Origin: Apium graveolens
Taxonomy: Eukaryota > Streptophyta > Magnoliopsida > Apiales > Apiaceae
Assembly (NCBI RefSeq): GCF_009905375.1
Contig: NC_133647.1
Location: forward strand, 43,871,794 to 43,935,793
Direction of reading: 5' to 3'
DNA: 64,000 nucleotides
Numbering within the stretch: the stretch's first letter is position 1; the number at the start of each line of letters is the position of its first letter. The notes beneath the pieces are model-generated. The model was not told the DNA's origin and did no database searches. It saw nothing but the letters and a program-made list of their open reading frames with translations. Below are positions 47,536 to 59,768 of this stretch, one piece after another. The translations under genes and the position numbers were made by a program.

Positions 47536-48134
47536 TGTTAGATATATTTGATAATGTCATGGCTAATATGTTTTATGTTTAGATTTCAGATCTTATTTGA
47601 ACAGAACAAATCAGTACTTAACTGATCAGTACTTATACTGGAAGTCAGAACTTAAGGGATATCAGTACTTATGTTATCAGGAGATAGATATCAGAACTTA
47701 AGTGCTGAAGGACGATCAGATAAGGACAGTAGCTGATTAAAGTTAAGAAGATCAAGATAAACATAAGAAGAGATATGCATGAAGAAGGAATTCCGTGAAG
47801 AATGGAATACTTGGAATAGAAGATATCTGATTGATATATTTTAGGAAGCAGAATTATATTCCATATCAATTAGCGATTATCTTGTAACTGTGTAGTATAT
47901 AAACACAGACATAGGGTTTACACTATAAGCGTTATCATTATCGAGAATATTATTTATTATAACCCTAGCAGCTCTCGTGATATTTTGTTCATCACTGAGA
48001 GATAACAGTTCCAGATTGTAACAGAGTTTATTGTTTAAATAAAGTTTGTTTTCTGTTACATAAGTTCTTGAAGTTTGATTTGATTGTAATAAACACTGTA
48101 TTCACCCCCTCTACAGTGAAAGTGTGACCTAACA
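47536..48134 (+). repeat. Copia-2 3' LTR
   Basis: 599 bp, two differences from the 5' LTR, followed by target duplication TGTTA. Confidence 0.96.
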
Positions 48135-48139
48135 TGTTA

Positions 48140-49402
48140 CATGTTTATTCACAATCAAAAGTGTTTTAGATAGTTTACATTATAGATAATCTAACATGTT
48201 TTTAATTCGATAATGAGGTATAACGCTGATTTTATCATAAGCATAAATTGGGTAATTTTATATTTTATAAAATTTAACTTAAGGTTGTGAAAGACTCAAT
48301 CGATAAAAAAATAAATGATATTTCAATATATGAAAAAAGTCATCCTAATTATTATTATAGCGGAGTACTAGGAATTGCATTTGGTTTACAACCTTGATAT
48401 TTATTTATTATTTATTTTTATTTTGGTTTTGAATTGTGTTAAGAACTATGTAGTGATGATCATTGCTTTTGTAATAGTAGATGAAATTAGGTTTATAGAA
48501 GTCGTCTATGTGTTGGTCCATGTGTTAGCGTGTGAAAACAGTTATGTCATATAGATGTTGTTTCGGGGGATTACTTTTTAAAAAAAATTAAAATTATAAA
48601 AAATTATCTTCAAATGTTTTTTATGGCAGGGTAGATTTATGATGAATACATCTTATAATATTTTTATGTAGCATGCCAATTTTTTTTGCTAGTCTTCCGG
48701 AAGGACCGTGTAGACCCCACCAGAGTAAGAATGGTATTTCAATATGGAGTATTGGCTAATTTAAGGAATATTGTAACTTTTGTTAAATTTTTTAAGTTTT
48801 GATTCATACTATTTAAATTGGCTTGTTGATTAATATTAGTTTGACAAAGATAATTCAGCATCGAATTTTATAAGTACGCACAATCATTGTTCATTTCTAT
48901 TTATTTGTTTTGTTAAAATTGTTATAATATTATTTTTTTTATTAATATTAAGTTTTTTTTTAATTATTATTGTTGGTGTCAAATGTCAATACACTAATTT
49001 ATATGATACTTTTGAGTGTGTAAATTATTTTATATAATAAAATATTAAATTTTGTTGTGTTCTAAATTATTTATTTATGAGCTACATGTGTGATTTTAAA
49101 TATCATCTTTAACCTAATATCATGATTAATATGTGATTTAATTGTTCATAGTTGGTACTTGTATTGATATAACTGTGTTTACGTATGTTTGTTACTAAAA
49201 ACTGTCAACTATCTAATTAGTTTGGTAGACATCGCACTACAAGAACTTACAAGGTGCCATAATTTTGGGAAAAAAGTAAGTGCTTTAAAAAAAGCCTCAC
49301 TGAATTAGCTCACCATTGCCCATGTACTTTGTTATGCTAGTTTAGGTGCATATCATGATTTTAGATATATGGAGTTGGATATATGGAGTTGTGTAGGGAT
49401 TT
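48140..49402. other. Unassigned AT-rich DNA
   Basis: No ORF of note, no protein similarity and no repeat recognised. It may be host intergenic DNA, as it lies between independent insertions. Confidence 0.5.
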
Positions 49403-51237
49403 TGTGACACCCCCAAACTCACCCTTCCGTGGATTTAGGTCATCAAGGTACCAAGCTTCACACATATGTATTAATGTTATAAACCATAATATATCATTCA
49501 CTGTAGACGCCACTCCACAGATCTTAGGATCGAGTCACCACACATTCCTACTTATTATATACATAATAAAAAACCTACCACAAGTCTTATCTAATAAAAA
49601 ACCTACCACAAGTCTGTAAGATAAGTTACAAGTCTGGGGAAAGTTATAGTACATTATTACATATAATCTTATATAGATATATGGATAACCGCTGCAACCA
49701 CGAACGTGCTCCTTTCCCTTATGTTGCCTTGCCTGATGATACGAATCAGCTTCATTCTTCATTTTTTGGGAATATAAAAATAGCAATATTGAGCAACCGA
49801 GTGCTCAACAAGTATAGATGACAAACCCAAAATTCACAAGATAGTAATAACGAATGCCAAGAGCAATAGAAATTCAAGTTCAACGGTGAATAATTAACAT
49901 CACATTATAATTTAGTAAGGAAGCTCTTATCTAGCACGTCACCATTTAAGCTTCAGTTTAACTGGTCATTTTCCATCCCCGATACATCAGCGATGCGATC
50001 AACTATCATAGTGTACCGTCCTCCTGCGAATCTTACGCTCACCGATCACAGCTCATCGTAAGAACGCCTAACACACTTGCTAGAATAAAAAAATGGTTAA
50101 CGTCTTAACCCTTGGCTACACTCGAGTCGAATAACATGTCCACATTTTTGACTTGTCACAATAAATACTGTGGGTCAAACCCTACGTTGACCAATAAAGA
50201 TGAACACACCTCGATTCAATCTCACCACACATCTTTATTCACATCATATAGGATTCTAAAAAATAAAATTTCGTATCATGGATCGAACGATGAACCAGGT
50301 TTTACTTAATAATGATGATTTAGTATTTTTATGAATAATATGCCGATACAATTCAATCACGGTGATTATTGTGAAAAAATGAGAATAATCATATTAATCA
50401 AAATCTTAAATAATTTCAGAATATAAAAAATCAAAAGTAATTTATGTCGGAATAAAACAAATGGATAATCAAGTTATCATTCATGAGTTTTGGAGGGGTT
50501 CAATGAATTAATAAAAGATTAAAAGAAAATTTAATATGAATTAAATAGTCGACCCGAATGCTGGATCGATTTTAAGAATTTAAAATAATTTAAACGAACA
50601 TATAATTCTATACTCTTCTGATAGGAAATGAATTATCTTTCCTGGATAATAGGAGCAGTCATGTAGGGAATAAAAGTTCTTATATTGTTATAAATACGGA
50701 ATATCAGTTTAGGAAAATGTTTCAAAAGAAAATAATCACGAATGACGGCTCAAATATTAAATATGTACATATTCACATCCAATATGCAAAACATATTTAA
50801 ATGTCATAAATAGGAAAGGGAGTAGAAGAAACTTGACTTGTCTCCGATATTTAGCGCACTAGCAGTGAAAATTCACATTTTCGTATTAAATAATCCCACC
50901 TCGAGTATTTTCTAAAGTAATAAGTCACACCAAAATATTTTAGTATAAGTATTTCAAGAATATGCATAATAATTTAATATTTACCGGTCACTTAAACTTT
51001 TGTTTTCTTAAATGTTATTTTTAATATCCCATCAAATTACTTTAGTACAAATATTTTAAAATACAGCCCATTATGAACCTTAAATAATATTTTAATATTT
51101 ATTGAGCACTTGATCAGTTTTCTTTTTAAGTGCTAATTTTGTTATAACTTATCTTTTGTTAAAACTCAAATCAAATTTGTTATCTATCGAGGGAATTATT
51201 CCGCTTTTAAGAATAACTCAATTAGTCATTTAAATAA
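49403..51237 (-). repeat. Partial LTR of another gypsy-type element
   Basis: It begins TGTGACACCCCC after a T-rich flank, like the TGTAACACCCC and TGTGGCGCCC starts of the two gypsy LTRs. About 390 bp in, it has GAGTGCTCAACAAGT, like the CTCAGCAAGT / CTCACCAAGT blocks at equivalent places in Gypsy-1 and -2. It is cut at 51237 by Copia-3 and its remainder is not in the window. No coding content seen. The call is by resemblance only. Confidence 0.55.
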
Positions 51238-51837
51238 TGTTAGGTCACACACACTGTAGAAGGGGGTTGAATACAGTGTTTACTACAATCAAATCGAATA
51301 TAAGAACTCAAGTAACAAAACACAGATTTATTCAACACAATAAACTCTGTTACAAAAACTGTTCTCTCTCAGTGATGAACAAATTATCACGAGAGCTGCT
51401 AGGGTTACAATGAATAATAATCTCGATTAAGATAACACATATAGTGTAAACCCTATGTCTGTGTTTATATACTACACAGTTACAAGATAATCTTCTAATT
51501 GATATCGAATATAATTCTGCTTCGTAATATATATCAACTAGTTATCTTTTCTTCCAAGTATTCTATTCTTCATAGAATTCTTCTCCATGCATATCTCTTC
51601 TTATGTTTGTCTTGATCTTCTTTCCTTTCAATCATCCGCCTTCCTTATCTGAACGTCTCCTTAAGTCCTGATATTATCTCCTGATAAATATCTTCTGATA
51701 ACTTAAGTTCTGATATCTTAAATCCTGACTTCAGTATAAGTACTGATTTCCAGTTAAGTCCTGATTTGTCCTGTAAAGTAAGATCTGAAAACTAAACACA
51801 AATCATATTAGACATGACATCACAAATATATCTAACA
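51238..51837 (-). repeat. Copia-3 3' LTR
   Basis: TGTTAGGTCACAC...TCTAACA, 600 bp, same length and plan as the Copia-2 LTR in reverse. It includes AAGTTCTGAT/AAGTACTGAT/AAGTCCTGAT units around 51662..51770. Confidence 0.92.
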
Positions 51838-51851
51838 ATCTCCCCCAACTT
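51838..51851 (-). other. Copia-3 polypurine tract
   Basis: The minus strand reads AAGTTGGGGGAGAT against the LTR, identical to Copia-2. Confidence 0.85.
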
Positions 51852-52034
51852 GTAAATTAGCATAATATACAAGTTCAACAGATATTTGATGATGTCAAAA
51901 ACATTAAGTACAAATGCATGAGAATTTGACTAGATAACTACAACTTACAGTCCTTGTAGCTTTACCATCCTTAAAGTTTGATATTAGCTTCAGTCTGTAT
52001 ATCCTTCAGAATTTAAGCAGTTGTAGATCTTATC

Positions 52035-55000
52035 TTGGCTTCAATTTCTGATCTCTTTGATATCAGGAGTTGTTCTGAGATAGTTCTTCAACAGACATCT
52101 CTCAGCATATTCAAGTTCATTGACCATCCTCCTTTTAGCATTTTTCAGTTCAACTGTATCTTCACCTGTTTGAAAGATAGCAGTCCTGAGATAATTTATT
52201 TTAGCTTTCCTTATATCCTGATCTAGTCTGATGATATAGGCTTTATCAGACTATAGATTGAATTCAAGTCCCTTAATACCAGAAAATGTAGTGATGATTT
52301 TAGCAGTATTAGGCTTCATTTCAACAATATCTCCACTGTGAGATCTGTACTTAGGACAGTATGGGCTGTCAGACTTTACAAAGTAAAGTTTCTTCTGTCT
52401 TTGAATATTTGATTTTAAACAACCTGCAGCACCATCTGTTGACCTATTTTTCACTTGAAGTAGAAATAGAACATGTTCCAGTTCTTCAAAATACTTCAAT
52501 GAAATAGCATTATCCCTGATCTGAAAAACCCTCCCATATGTCATAAAGTATAACATGATATCTTCTTTCAAAATAGAGTGGTAGACCATTTGTACAGATT
52601 CAAGTTAATTCAATATCCCAGGAGTTGCTCCTACACCTGGTTCACTTAAGGAAGTTGGATCATTGGTAGTATTGTATACTCTTTCCTCTTTAGAACTACC
52701 CAATCCAGATTTGTCTCTTGCTTCCTTTCCTGTAACAACTCTTGCTTAAAACCACTTGATGTAGTCCTCAAAAGTTGAGTGTGTTGAGCTTTGGTGAATC
52801 CTGGTAGTAGAATCTTTGAAGGTTTAACATGAGCAATGTCAGAGGTTTCCTTTTCCTTATTTTCTGATATCAAGCCAACTTGAGCTATGTCATAGGTTGC
52901 TTGCTTCATGGTCATATCAGAACTTACTACATCTTAACTCTGAACAACTTGAGCCATGTCAGAGGTTGGTTGAGAAATCTTCTTTTTCATCAGAGTAAGA
53001 CTAGCATCTTCTTCATCAACTATTTTTTCATCCATGATTGGCACATATACCTTTACAGGTTCATCAATTTTTTCTTTGCCCTTAGATCATGGATCTACCT
53101 CCACTTGTGATTTGACTTTGGTTGCCTCAAAATTTGTCCTCTTCTTAATCACAATACCTTTAGGTTTTGGAAGTTTCTTTTCAACAACAGAAGCTTTAGA
53201 CTTGGAGTTAACATTTTCTGCTTTAAGTCTAGCTTCTTCTTCCTTTAGAATTTCAAAGTCCATTCCTGGATTTTCTTTGAGAAATAATCTCTTTGAAATT
53301 TCTTCATCAAGCTCCAGATGTCCAGTAGAACTTATCCTTTTACCAGTATCAGAACTTATTCTTCTCCCAGCATCAAAACTTGTTCTTTGTGTAGAAATTT
53401 TAGTTGTCCGTGATGAAGAACCTCTATCTTGACCATGACCTCTACCCTTTTCAGAGGTTCCCTGGTCATTATTTCCATCATCCTTACCCTTCAGTGGTTG
53501 AGTAGATTTGCATTTGGACTTAATCACTTTCTCCCCCTTTTTGGACTCAGTAGGTAAAAGAAGAGAGACAAGCAATTCCACTGAGGATTGGATCTCATTG
53601 AGTTGAGTTTGCTGAGAAGCTTGATTCTTTAGAATTTCAGAAATTTGATCTTGTTGCTTCTCCTAAGTCTTTTCAATATACCCAATTCGGTCAAAGGCTG
53701 GCTTGAAAAATCTATTTTTTTCCAATTTTATATTCATATCTTGCTGGATCAGAGATACTTGAATTTTATTCACCTTGTCATGAGTTATTGAGTGTTGACC
53801 TTGAAGGTGCCTTGTACTCAATGCAGTAACTCTAAGCTGTGCCTTGAAATCATCATTTATCAGGATTTCATCAGCTTTGGCAAGGTGCTCAGCAAGAATT
53901 TTTTCAGTAGGAACAAAAGTAACTTTTTTCCATTCTTTAGTCCACTCCTTTCCTCTAGGAGTTTCATTCCAAGGTACTGGGGCATCCTCTCTAACAAACT
54001 TCTTGATCAAATCAGCTTTGTTAACTGTTTGTTGAGGTACATGTCCTGAAGGACCAGCTGCATCAGCATCTACATTTGTAGCAGCTTTACCAGTAAGTTT
54101 AGCATTGTCAGCATCAGAACTTAAGAGCCTGTAGTATCAGCATCCTCTGATAAAATAACAGTATGTGAGGCTATAGAGGCTTCAACATCATCCTCTAAAT
54201 TCTGATTTGCAACTAAGTTCTGATCAACATCCAAATTTTGATGCCCACCTAAAATCTGATCTTCATCATCTAGATTCAGAACTGGTATTGATGGAATATA
54301 TGCATTGAAATCAGCATCCAAAAGTGGTGTTGTTGGTAGAGTGAGTTGAGTTGGTGGAGCTTCCAAATACAGAACCTCAGGCACAACCAAGTTATGTATG
54401 TCTATTTCAGCACTTGTACCTGGGTCTTCAGCATGTACTAGATCAATTATAGGAGACACAGGAGGTGCAGACACTTGCTCTGGAATATCCTCTTGCTCTT
54501 GAATAGGAGACTTTGGAGCTTAGGTAAAGTCTGATTCAGCTATGAGAAGTAATTCAATGACTATAGGTTCTGTTGGGATCAGAGATTCCTGACCCCCTTC
54601 CTTAGATGTTGTTTCCAGAATTTCTTCAGAGTATGATGATACACTTACAGCCCTCCTGGCTCTTTGCTTTTTAAGTATCTTTGCAGAATTGGAGACTTTG
54701 GGAACTTCACCATCAGAATTTAGTTTTCTAAGCCTTTTGAGGGGCCCAGAACTCCCAGATTCAGTATCTTTCTGAGAAGAGATCTTCTCAGCTTCTACAA
54801 TAATAGGTTCTGATATTGGAACCTGTTCCTCATTATCTGACTCATCTCTCAGAACTATCCTCCTTCTTTTCTGTTGAGACTAAGGTACTATCTTAGTCCT
54901 CTTGGGGTTTGAAGATGAAGGCTTCACAGGATGTGCGGAAAGTTGAGGTTGAGATGACTGTGTTGGTTTGTAATATGTCCTGATGGAGGGTTGAGTTGAT

Positions 55001-55911
55001 TGAGGTTGAGAAGTTTGAGGTTTGTGAGAGATGGTATGTTCTGATGGCTATTGTGTTGGCTGTGATGTGTTGGTGGGTTGGACATCAGGGTAAATAGATG
55101 TGTATGTTCGTGGATTAGCATTTACCAAGATTTGTTTTACTAAATGAGGAATTTGTAAGGGTCTCAGCTCTTGTTTCTTATTATCAGCATTTAACAAATC
55201 ATTAAAAGCCCTTTTTGCAAGCTTAAAGGGTGGAATTAAATCACTGGTAGGTTGGGGTTCATCAGCACAACAGAAAGTATATATAAGCTGACAGAATCTA
55301 GCAAAGTATACTACATTCCTATCCTCTGTCATCATATCCCCTATGAAACCTAGCACAACACTTGCAAAATCAAAGTGAGTTTGATGAATAAGGGCATACC
55401 CGATTTACTGACTCATGATGGGAATAGCATCAAAGTTGGAGTATTTATTGGCGAATGCCTTTGTGATACAATCAAAGAAAAAGCTCTATTCCTTTCTGAT
55501 ATTTGATCTTTTCAGTTGACCCAGCTTTCCCAAACTCTTCTCATAGCCCAGACTGGCCATAAGCCGCTGTAAAACAGGATCCTCCACTGTTGAGAATGTA
55601 CAACCTTTAGGTAAGTGGAGAGTTTTACGAACTGCTCCAGGAGTAACCACATTCTAGACATCTCCTGATGTGAAAACAATGCTTGGAGTACCAGTAGCAC
55701 CACCATCATCAAATAGCCCAGTTCGCCAAAATGTCAGCACTTGTTTGCTTGAAATAGATTGGGGTTGGGTCAAAGCATACCCAATCTCACTACTGGCTAA
55801 TAAATCTTGCACAAAGTGTAGATCTGATGGAGCTTCAGCCTTATTCAAGATTGCAGCATAGTTATTTGGTACAAACTTGGCTCCATCAACAATTAAATCC
55901 TTGGGCGTCAT
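52035..55911 (-). pseudogene. Copia-3 ORF3, heavily broken
   Basis: It starts MTPKDLIVDGAKFVPNNYA at 55911, nearly the same as Copia-2. The N-terminal domain continues (55048..55356: GFIGDMMTEDRNVVYFARFC). The middle block (53663..54010: VPWNETPRGKEWTKEW), the coiled coil and SKKGEKVIKSK (53087..53581) and the C-terminal domain (52251..52589: YFMTYGRVFQI, YFEELEHVLFLLQV) keep the Copia-2 order. Stops and frameshifts fall between all pieces. The ending near 52035 is inferred from the Copia-2 C-terminus. Function unknown, dead copy. Confidence 0.8.
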
Positions 55912-57011
55912 CTGAAATAAGTGAGAAATTTGTTTGCCTGAAAGGTGTTTGAGAAAATGTCTTTAAAGAAAACCGTCAGAAAATATGAGAGAGAATAAGA
56001 AAAGAGAGAGAGTGAGCAGAATAAAAATGAAAATAAAAGATTTGAAAATCTTTTATCTCTTTTACTTAGACACCCTACGTGACAGCAGTTAATGAGAAGT
56101 GGAACAGACCTTTACACCTGTCAGCCATGCAGCAGTTAAGACAAAAGTTAATGGGCACGATAAATAAGTAATGATTACATTGCACGTTCAGTTTTTTTAA
56201 AAAAACTGTTCCCACTAAACAAATGATTATTACTGCTTTATCTCACATAAACCAATATTCTGAGAAAATATGACCGTTCAAGCAATGACCAAAAATAAAC
56301 CAAGTAAATAAATACTGCCACGTCAGCATCAGAACTTGATTATTATCAGTATTTAAAAGTCATCAGAATATGGCTCCTTAACTCGAAAAGTGAATGTGTA
56401 TTTCTATAATTCTTCACACAAATACTGATAAAATTTCATCAGAACTTGATCATCAGAACTTCCATCAGAACTTGTCCTCAAAATTTATGCAACTGACACT
56501 TAAACTGTTCATCTAAAACAACATTTATCACCACAGTAATTTTCATCATTCATATGGAGTGTAAGTGTGTGCAATAAGCTAAATATCAGACAAAGAGTAA
56601 AGTCTGATTCACTTCAGTACATCTTAGAAATAAGGCATAACTAAGAACTTTGCTTAAAATCTGTCATTAGTCTGAAGCCTACTATAGAATGAGTTCATGC
56701 ATGAGTCCACCTCAACTATTTTGTGCTCATTTTATGCATCTTTTGAAATTCCTTTTTACAGTGGTTTCTCAGTGTAAGTGAGTCACGAGTGCTTATCAGA
56801 ATTTATGCTATTATTAGAGTATTTCTCCAGTAATCAGAGGATGTGAAAAGTCACCAAGAAAATTTTATTTTGCTTTTTCAATGCATATTACTTAATACCA
56901 GCAATGCACTTTGGTCTTCCCTTCCACATATATTTTTCTCTAGATCTCAAAGGAGTACCTGATATTTATTTCTTTTCTTTTCTTTTTCTTTTTCTTTTGA
57001 TAAGTGAGGCT
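55912..57011 (-). other. Copia-3 spacer upstream of ORF3
   Basis: Non-coding. A TATA-like AGATAAAAG (minus strand, 56050..56058) and CT-rich leader precede ORF3. Three exact motif copies lie close together at 56438, 56452 and 56464, plus one at 56328. A TTTTC/CTTTT pyrimidine run is at 56970..57000. Confidence 0.6.
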
Positions 57012-58701
57012 GTGGCGCCCTCCAAACACGGGTAGTTTGGGGTCCACACACACACACCTTATTAACAACCTGCTTATAACAATGATAAAGTTAATAATAA
57101 TGATATGCAGTGACCCTACTTACCAATTACCATGGACCGCAATAGGTTAAAGTATGCACACAAGCCAACCACACTTACTTATACTCCAAACGTTCAAACC
57201 CCAACAATCCAAACTCAGAACTGAGTACTAAACATTATTACAAACTTTTATAAACTTAAATTATTCCAAAATAAGCCTACTAGCTCAACTCGATCAACCT
57301 GAACCCCTAGCTCTCGCAATGGACTGGGGATCCTCGGTACCAACCGGTTCCTTCTTAACTGGAAAAGAACATAAACAACATTGCACAAATGAGCTAACTA
57401 GCTCAGCAAGTCACAATGACAAAACTGAGAATAATGATCATCAGGTAAATATGGTTATGATATCAAGTGAACAATGGATTATGATTTAGAATTGGATATT
57501 ATATTTTCATTTTAAAAACCAAGGTTAGGCTGCTGATCAATCACGCACTAACCCCGAGCAAAGCACACAACACTGCTTTAACTACTGGATCCAAGGCACA
57601 CATTGGCCTAACTTGACCATTATATGGTCTGACCACGAATCTGGCCCACAATTTTATACAAACAATCCAATTCTGCCATAATAACAGAATAAGCAGTAAT
57701 AAACAATAAACAGGATCATTAACAATATTGGACGTTCAATAATGAAAATGGTTTCAATCTACATAAAGATCAATATGGCATTTCCAAAGCTTGGCTGCTA
57801 GGTAGTGAAAGAATTGGATAACAAAAGAATCAGTGTTTCAGGGTTTCAAGGATTTGGTCTTTCAAAGCGTAAGATACAATGGTTTGAGCGTGTAAGCAAT
57901 GTGGTTCAATGTTTGATAATTAGTTTGTATGTATTTATGGAGTAGTATCGTATATTTGAGGTTCGTATTTGGGGATACAACAATCAATGGTTTAGAAAGA
58001 ATCAGGTTTACAGCTCAAGATGAACAACTGGAATCAGGGTTTAGGGTTCAGTGCTTCAAAGCACTTGCAATATAAAATAGGACTATCAATCACTATAATA
58101 TCTTGAGAAAGTTCAAAACACTTGCCTGGTACTAGCTTATTATACTATACTCGCTTTCAGTCACGATTGTCTTACTCCTCAACTACCTGTTTCCCTTTCC
58201 TACCCCTTGCCTCTTCTACTCACATATCATAAGCAGCTATCAATATTCAACTCATACGATTTGCTTCAACACATACTTCTATCTACCCTTCGTTTCACCC
58301 AAATCCGATTAACGGATTGAAAGTTACGCAATAAACAAGTAAACATCGAATATATAGACCGACAGTTAACCAACAAGTCACATATAACACATAACACGTC
58401 ACATAATCAATGGTATATCATTTATAAAGAAGTCTCGGGTCATAGAAAGGCTTTCGGATATTTAAAATGATTTTTAAAACATTTTTCGGAATTAAAACAG
58501 ATCGTTGAATCAATTTCGAAGTAGTAAATAGGGTTCGGTTGGCCAATTCTGGCTTCAAAACAATTTCATAATAATTATCGAGCCTTGAAAATAATTTAAA
58601 ATAATATTTTAAAGCTCGAAACTATTTTTCGGAATTTTTAAATCATTTTTAAATAATTAAATCTAATTAAATAATTAATTAAAATCAATTAATAATTAAT
58701 T
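57012..58701 (-). repeat. Gypsy-2-family LTR, first 1.7 kb
   Basis: It begins TGTGGCGCCCTCC and matches 30600..32290 closely, including the GTAGTAAATAGGGTTCGG segment that the Gypsy-2 3' LTR lost. Copia-4 cuts it at 58701. Whether it is a solo LTR or part of a full element cannot be seen. Confidence 0.92.
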
Positions 58702-59756
58702 TGTTATTCCCAGTGGACTAACAATGAGATTTACAGAAAGGGGGTTGAATGTAAATCTCAAAACTTTTTCAAGTTTTGAGCAGTTTGTAAGACTAAGTGT
58801 TTGAGTGATCAAATGTGTGTGAATTGCTTGGAGCTGATGCAGACATATATATATATTCAAACACAAATGTAATGAACACAAGGAACTTAAAAACATTTCT
58901 GGTGGATTTGTTGTTCCACCAGAGATGTGTTATTTCAGAAAATCTGTGATTCAAAATTAAATCACAGCTGCTTCCTAGTACAAACTAGATGATTTTCTCT
59001 CTTGATATTTCTAAACAGCTCAGGGAAAATTCATATCTAATTACTAGCTACTACTTGGTTTATATATCACCAAGTTTACAAGTTAAGACAAAGATAAAGT
59101 ACAATAAGACAATAGTTCTCCACTTGTTTCTGTTCCATTTTTATCCAGTGTAATATGGAATTATCTGTTGACTTTCCATTTTGAACCAGACTAAAAATGG
59201 CTGCTTTTTCTGCTGTTCCTGAAATAGGCTACCACATCTCTGTCAATCCATGTGCCTCTGTCAGCTTTGTTAACTGTCACTATCAACTGCTATGAGACAG
59301 AGCATCCGTTGAAGCTTTCATCCGTTGATGGCTTTATCCGTTGATGGTCTAGCAGTTGAGGCTTTATCCGTTGAAGCACTTATCCGTTGAAGCACTTATC
59401 CGTTGAAGCATTAGAGACATCCGTTGAAGCTTAGTTTCTTATCCGTTGAAGGTCTTCAATATCAGTTGATACTTCTTCACTTATACAAAATTACAAGGCA
59501 TGAAATATTTACAATTAGCCCTCCTTCTTGTACATCCATTAGTAGTCAACATGACTGATTATCTCCTAACAACATCTAAGAATTACAGGTTAAAACCAGA
59601 GAGTGAGATGTGCTACTATACCAAACTTATTGCTAAGTAAGGCTACTCCTTCAACGGATAGCCAAGATGGTCTTATCCGTTGAGGCTACAAACACTAGAT
59701 TTCTACTTAAGTGTTTTGCTGAACTTATCATCAAACTAATACACATATTCCTAACA
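58702..59756 (-). repeat. Copia-4 3' LTR with motif array
   Basis: 1,055 bp, TGTTATTCCC...CCTAACA. Eight exact ATCCGTTGA copies lie in 59304..59449 and two more units at 59651 (inverted) and 59675. The 58696..58896 ORF is chance. Confidence 0.92.
59304..59449. repeat. ATCCGTTGA array in Copia-4 LTR
   Basis: Exact units begin at 59304, 59320, 59336, 59366, 59382, 59398, 59419 and 59441, all in one orientation. Spacing is often 16 bp or near a multiple. The reverse complement TCAACGGAT contains AACGG, the core of MYB-bound M-phase (MSA) elements. Confidence 0.85.
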
Positions 59757-59768
59757 ATCTCACCCTAT
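59757..59768 (-). other. Copia-4 polypurine tract (weak)
   Basis: The minus strand reads AATAGGGTGAGAT against the LTR; a T interrupts the purines. A longer pure run (AAAAAGGGGGAGAA) lies inside ORF3 near 61564. Confidence 0.65.

Larger units (their letters stand above)
34955..48134 (+). mobile_element. Copia-2: complete SIRE-type Ty1/copia element with ORF3, young insertion
   Basis: The target duplication TGTTA lies at 34950..34954 and 48135..48139. LTRs of 599 bp (34955..35553 and 47536..48134) differ at two positions that I could find. The order is LTR, iMet primer site, Gag, protease-integrase, RT-RNase H, a 2.3-kb spacer with a small ORF, a large ORF3, polypurine tract, LTR. Lineage call SIRE rests on the protease/integrase and RT blocks, total length 13.2 kb and the extra ORF after pol. 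Gag has one frameshift, pol two in-frame stops and ORF3 one stop and one frameshift, so despite its youth it is not obviously autonomous. Confidence 0.95.
51238..57011 (-). mobile_element. Copia-3: relative of Copia-2, 3' part only in window
   Basis: The 3' LTR (51238..51837), polypurine tract and ORF3 are recognisably those of Copia-2, in reverse orientation and much more diverged. After ORF3 the spacer matches Copia-2 41660..43620 with deletions, then is cut at 57011 by a Gypsy-2-family LTR. gag and pol would lie beyond the window. It is older than Copia-2, as ORF3 is in many pieces. Confidence 0.9.

Noticed and set aside
48140..49402. Possible host gene between Copia-2 and the next element
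   Set aside because: No ORF of useful length, no splice-and-domain pattern, very AT-rich.
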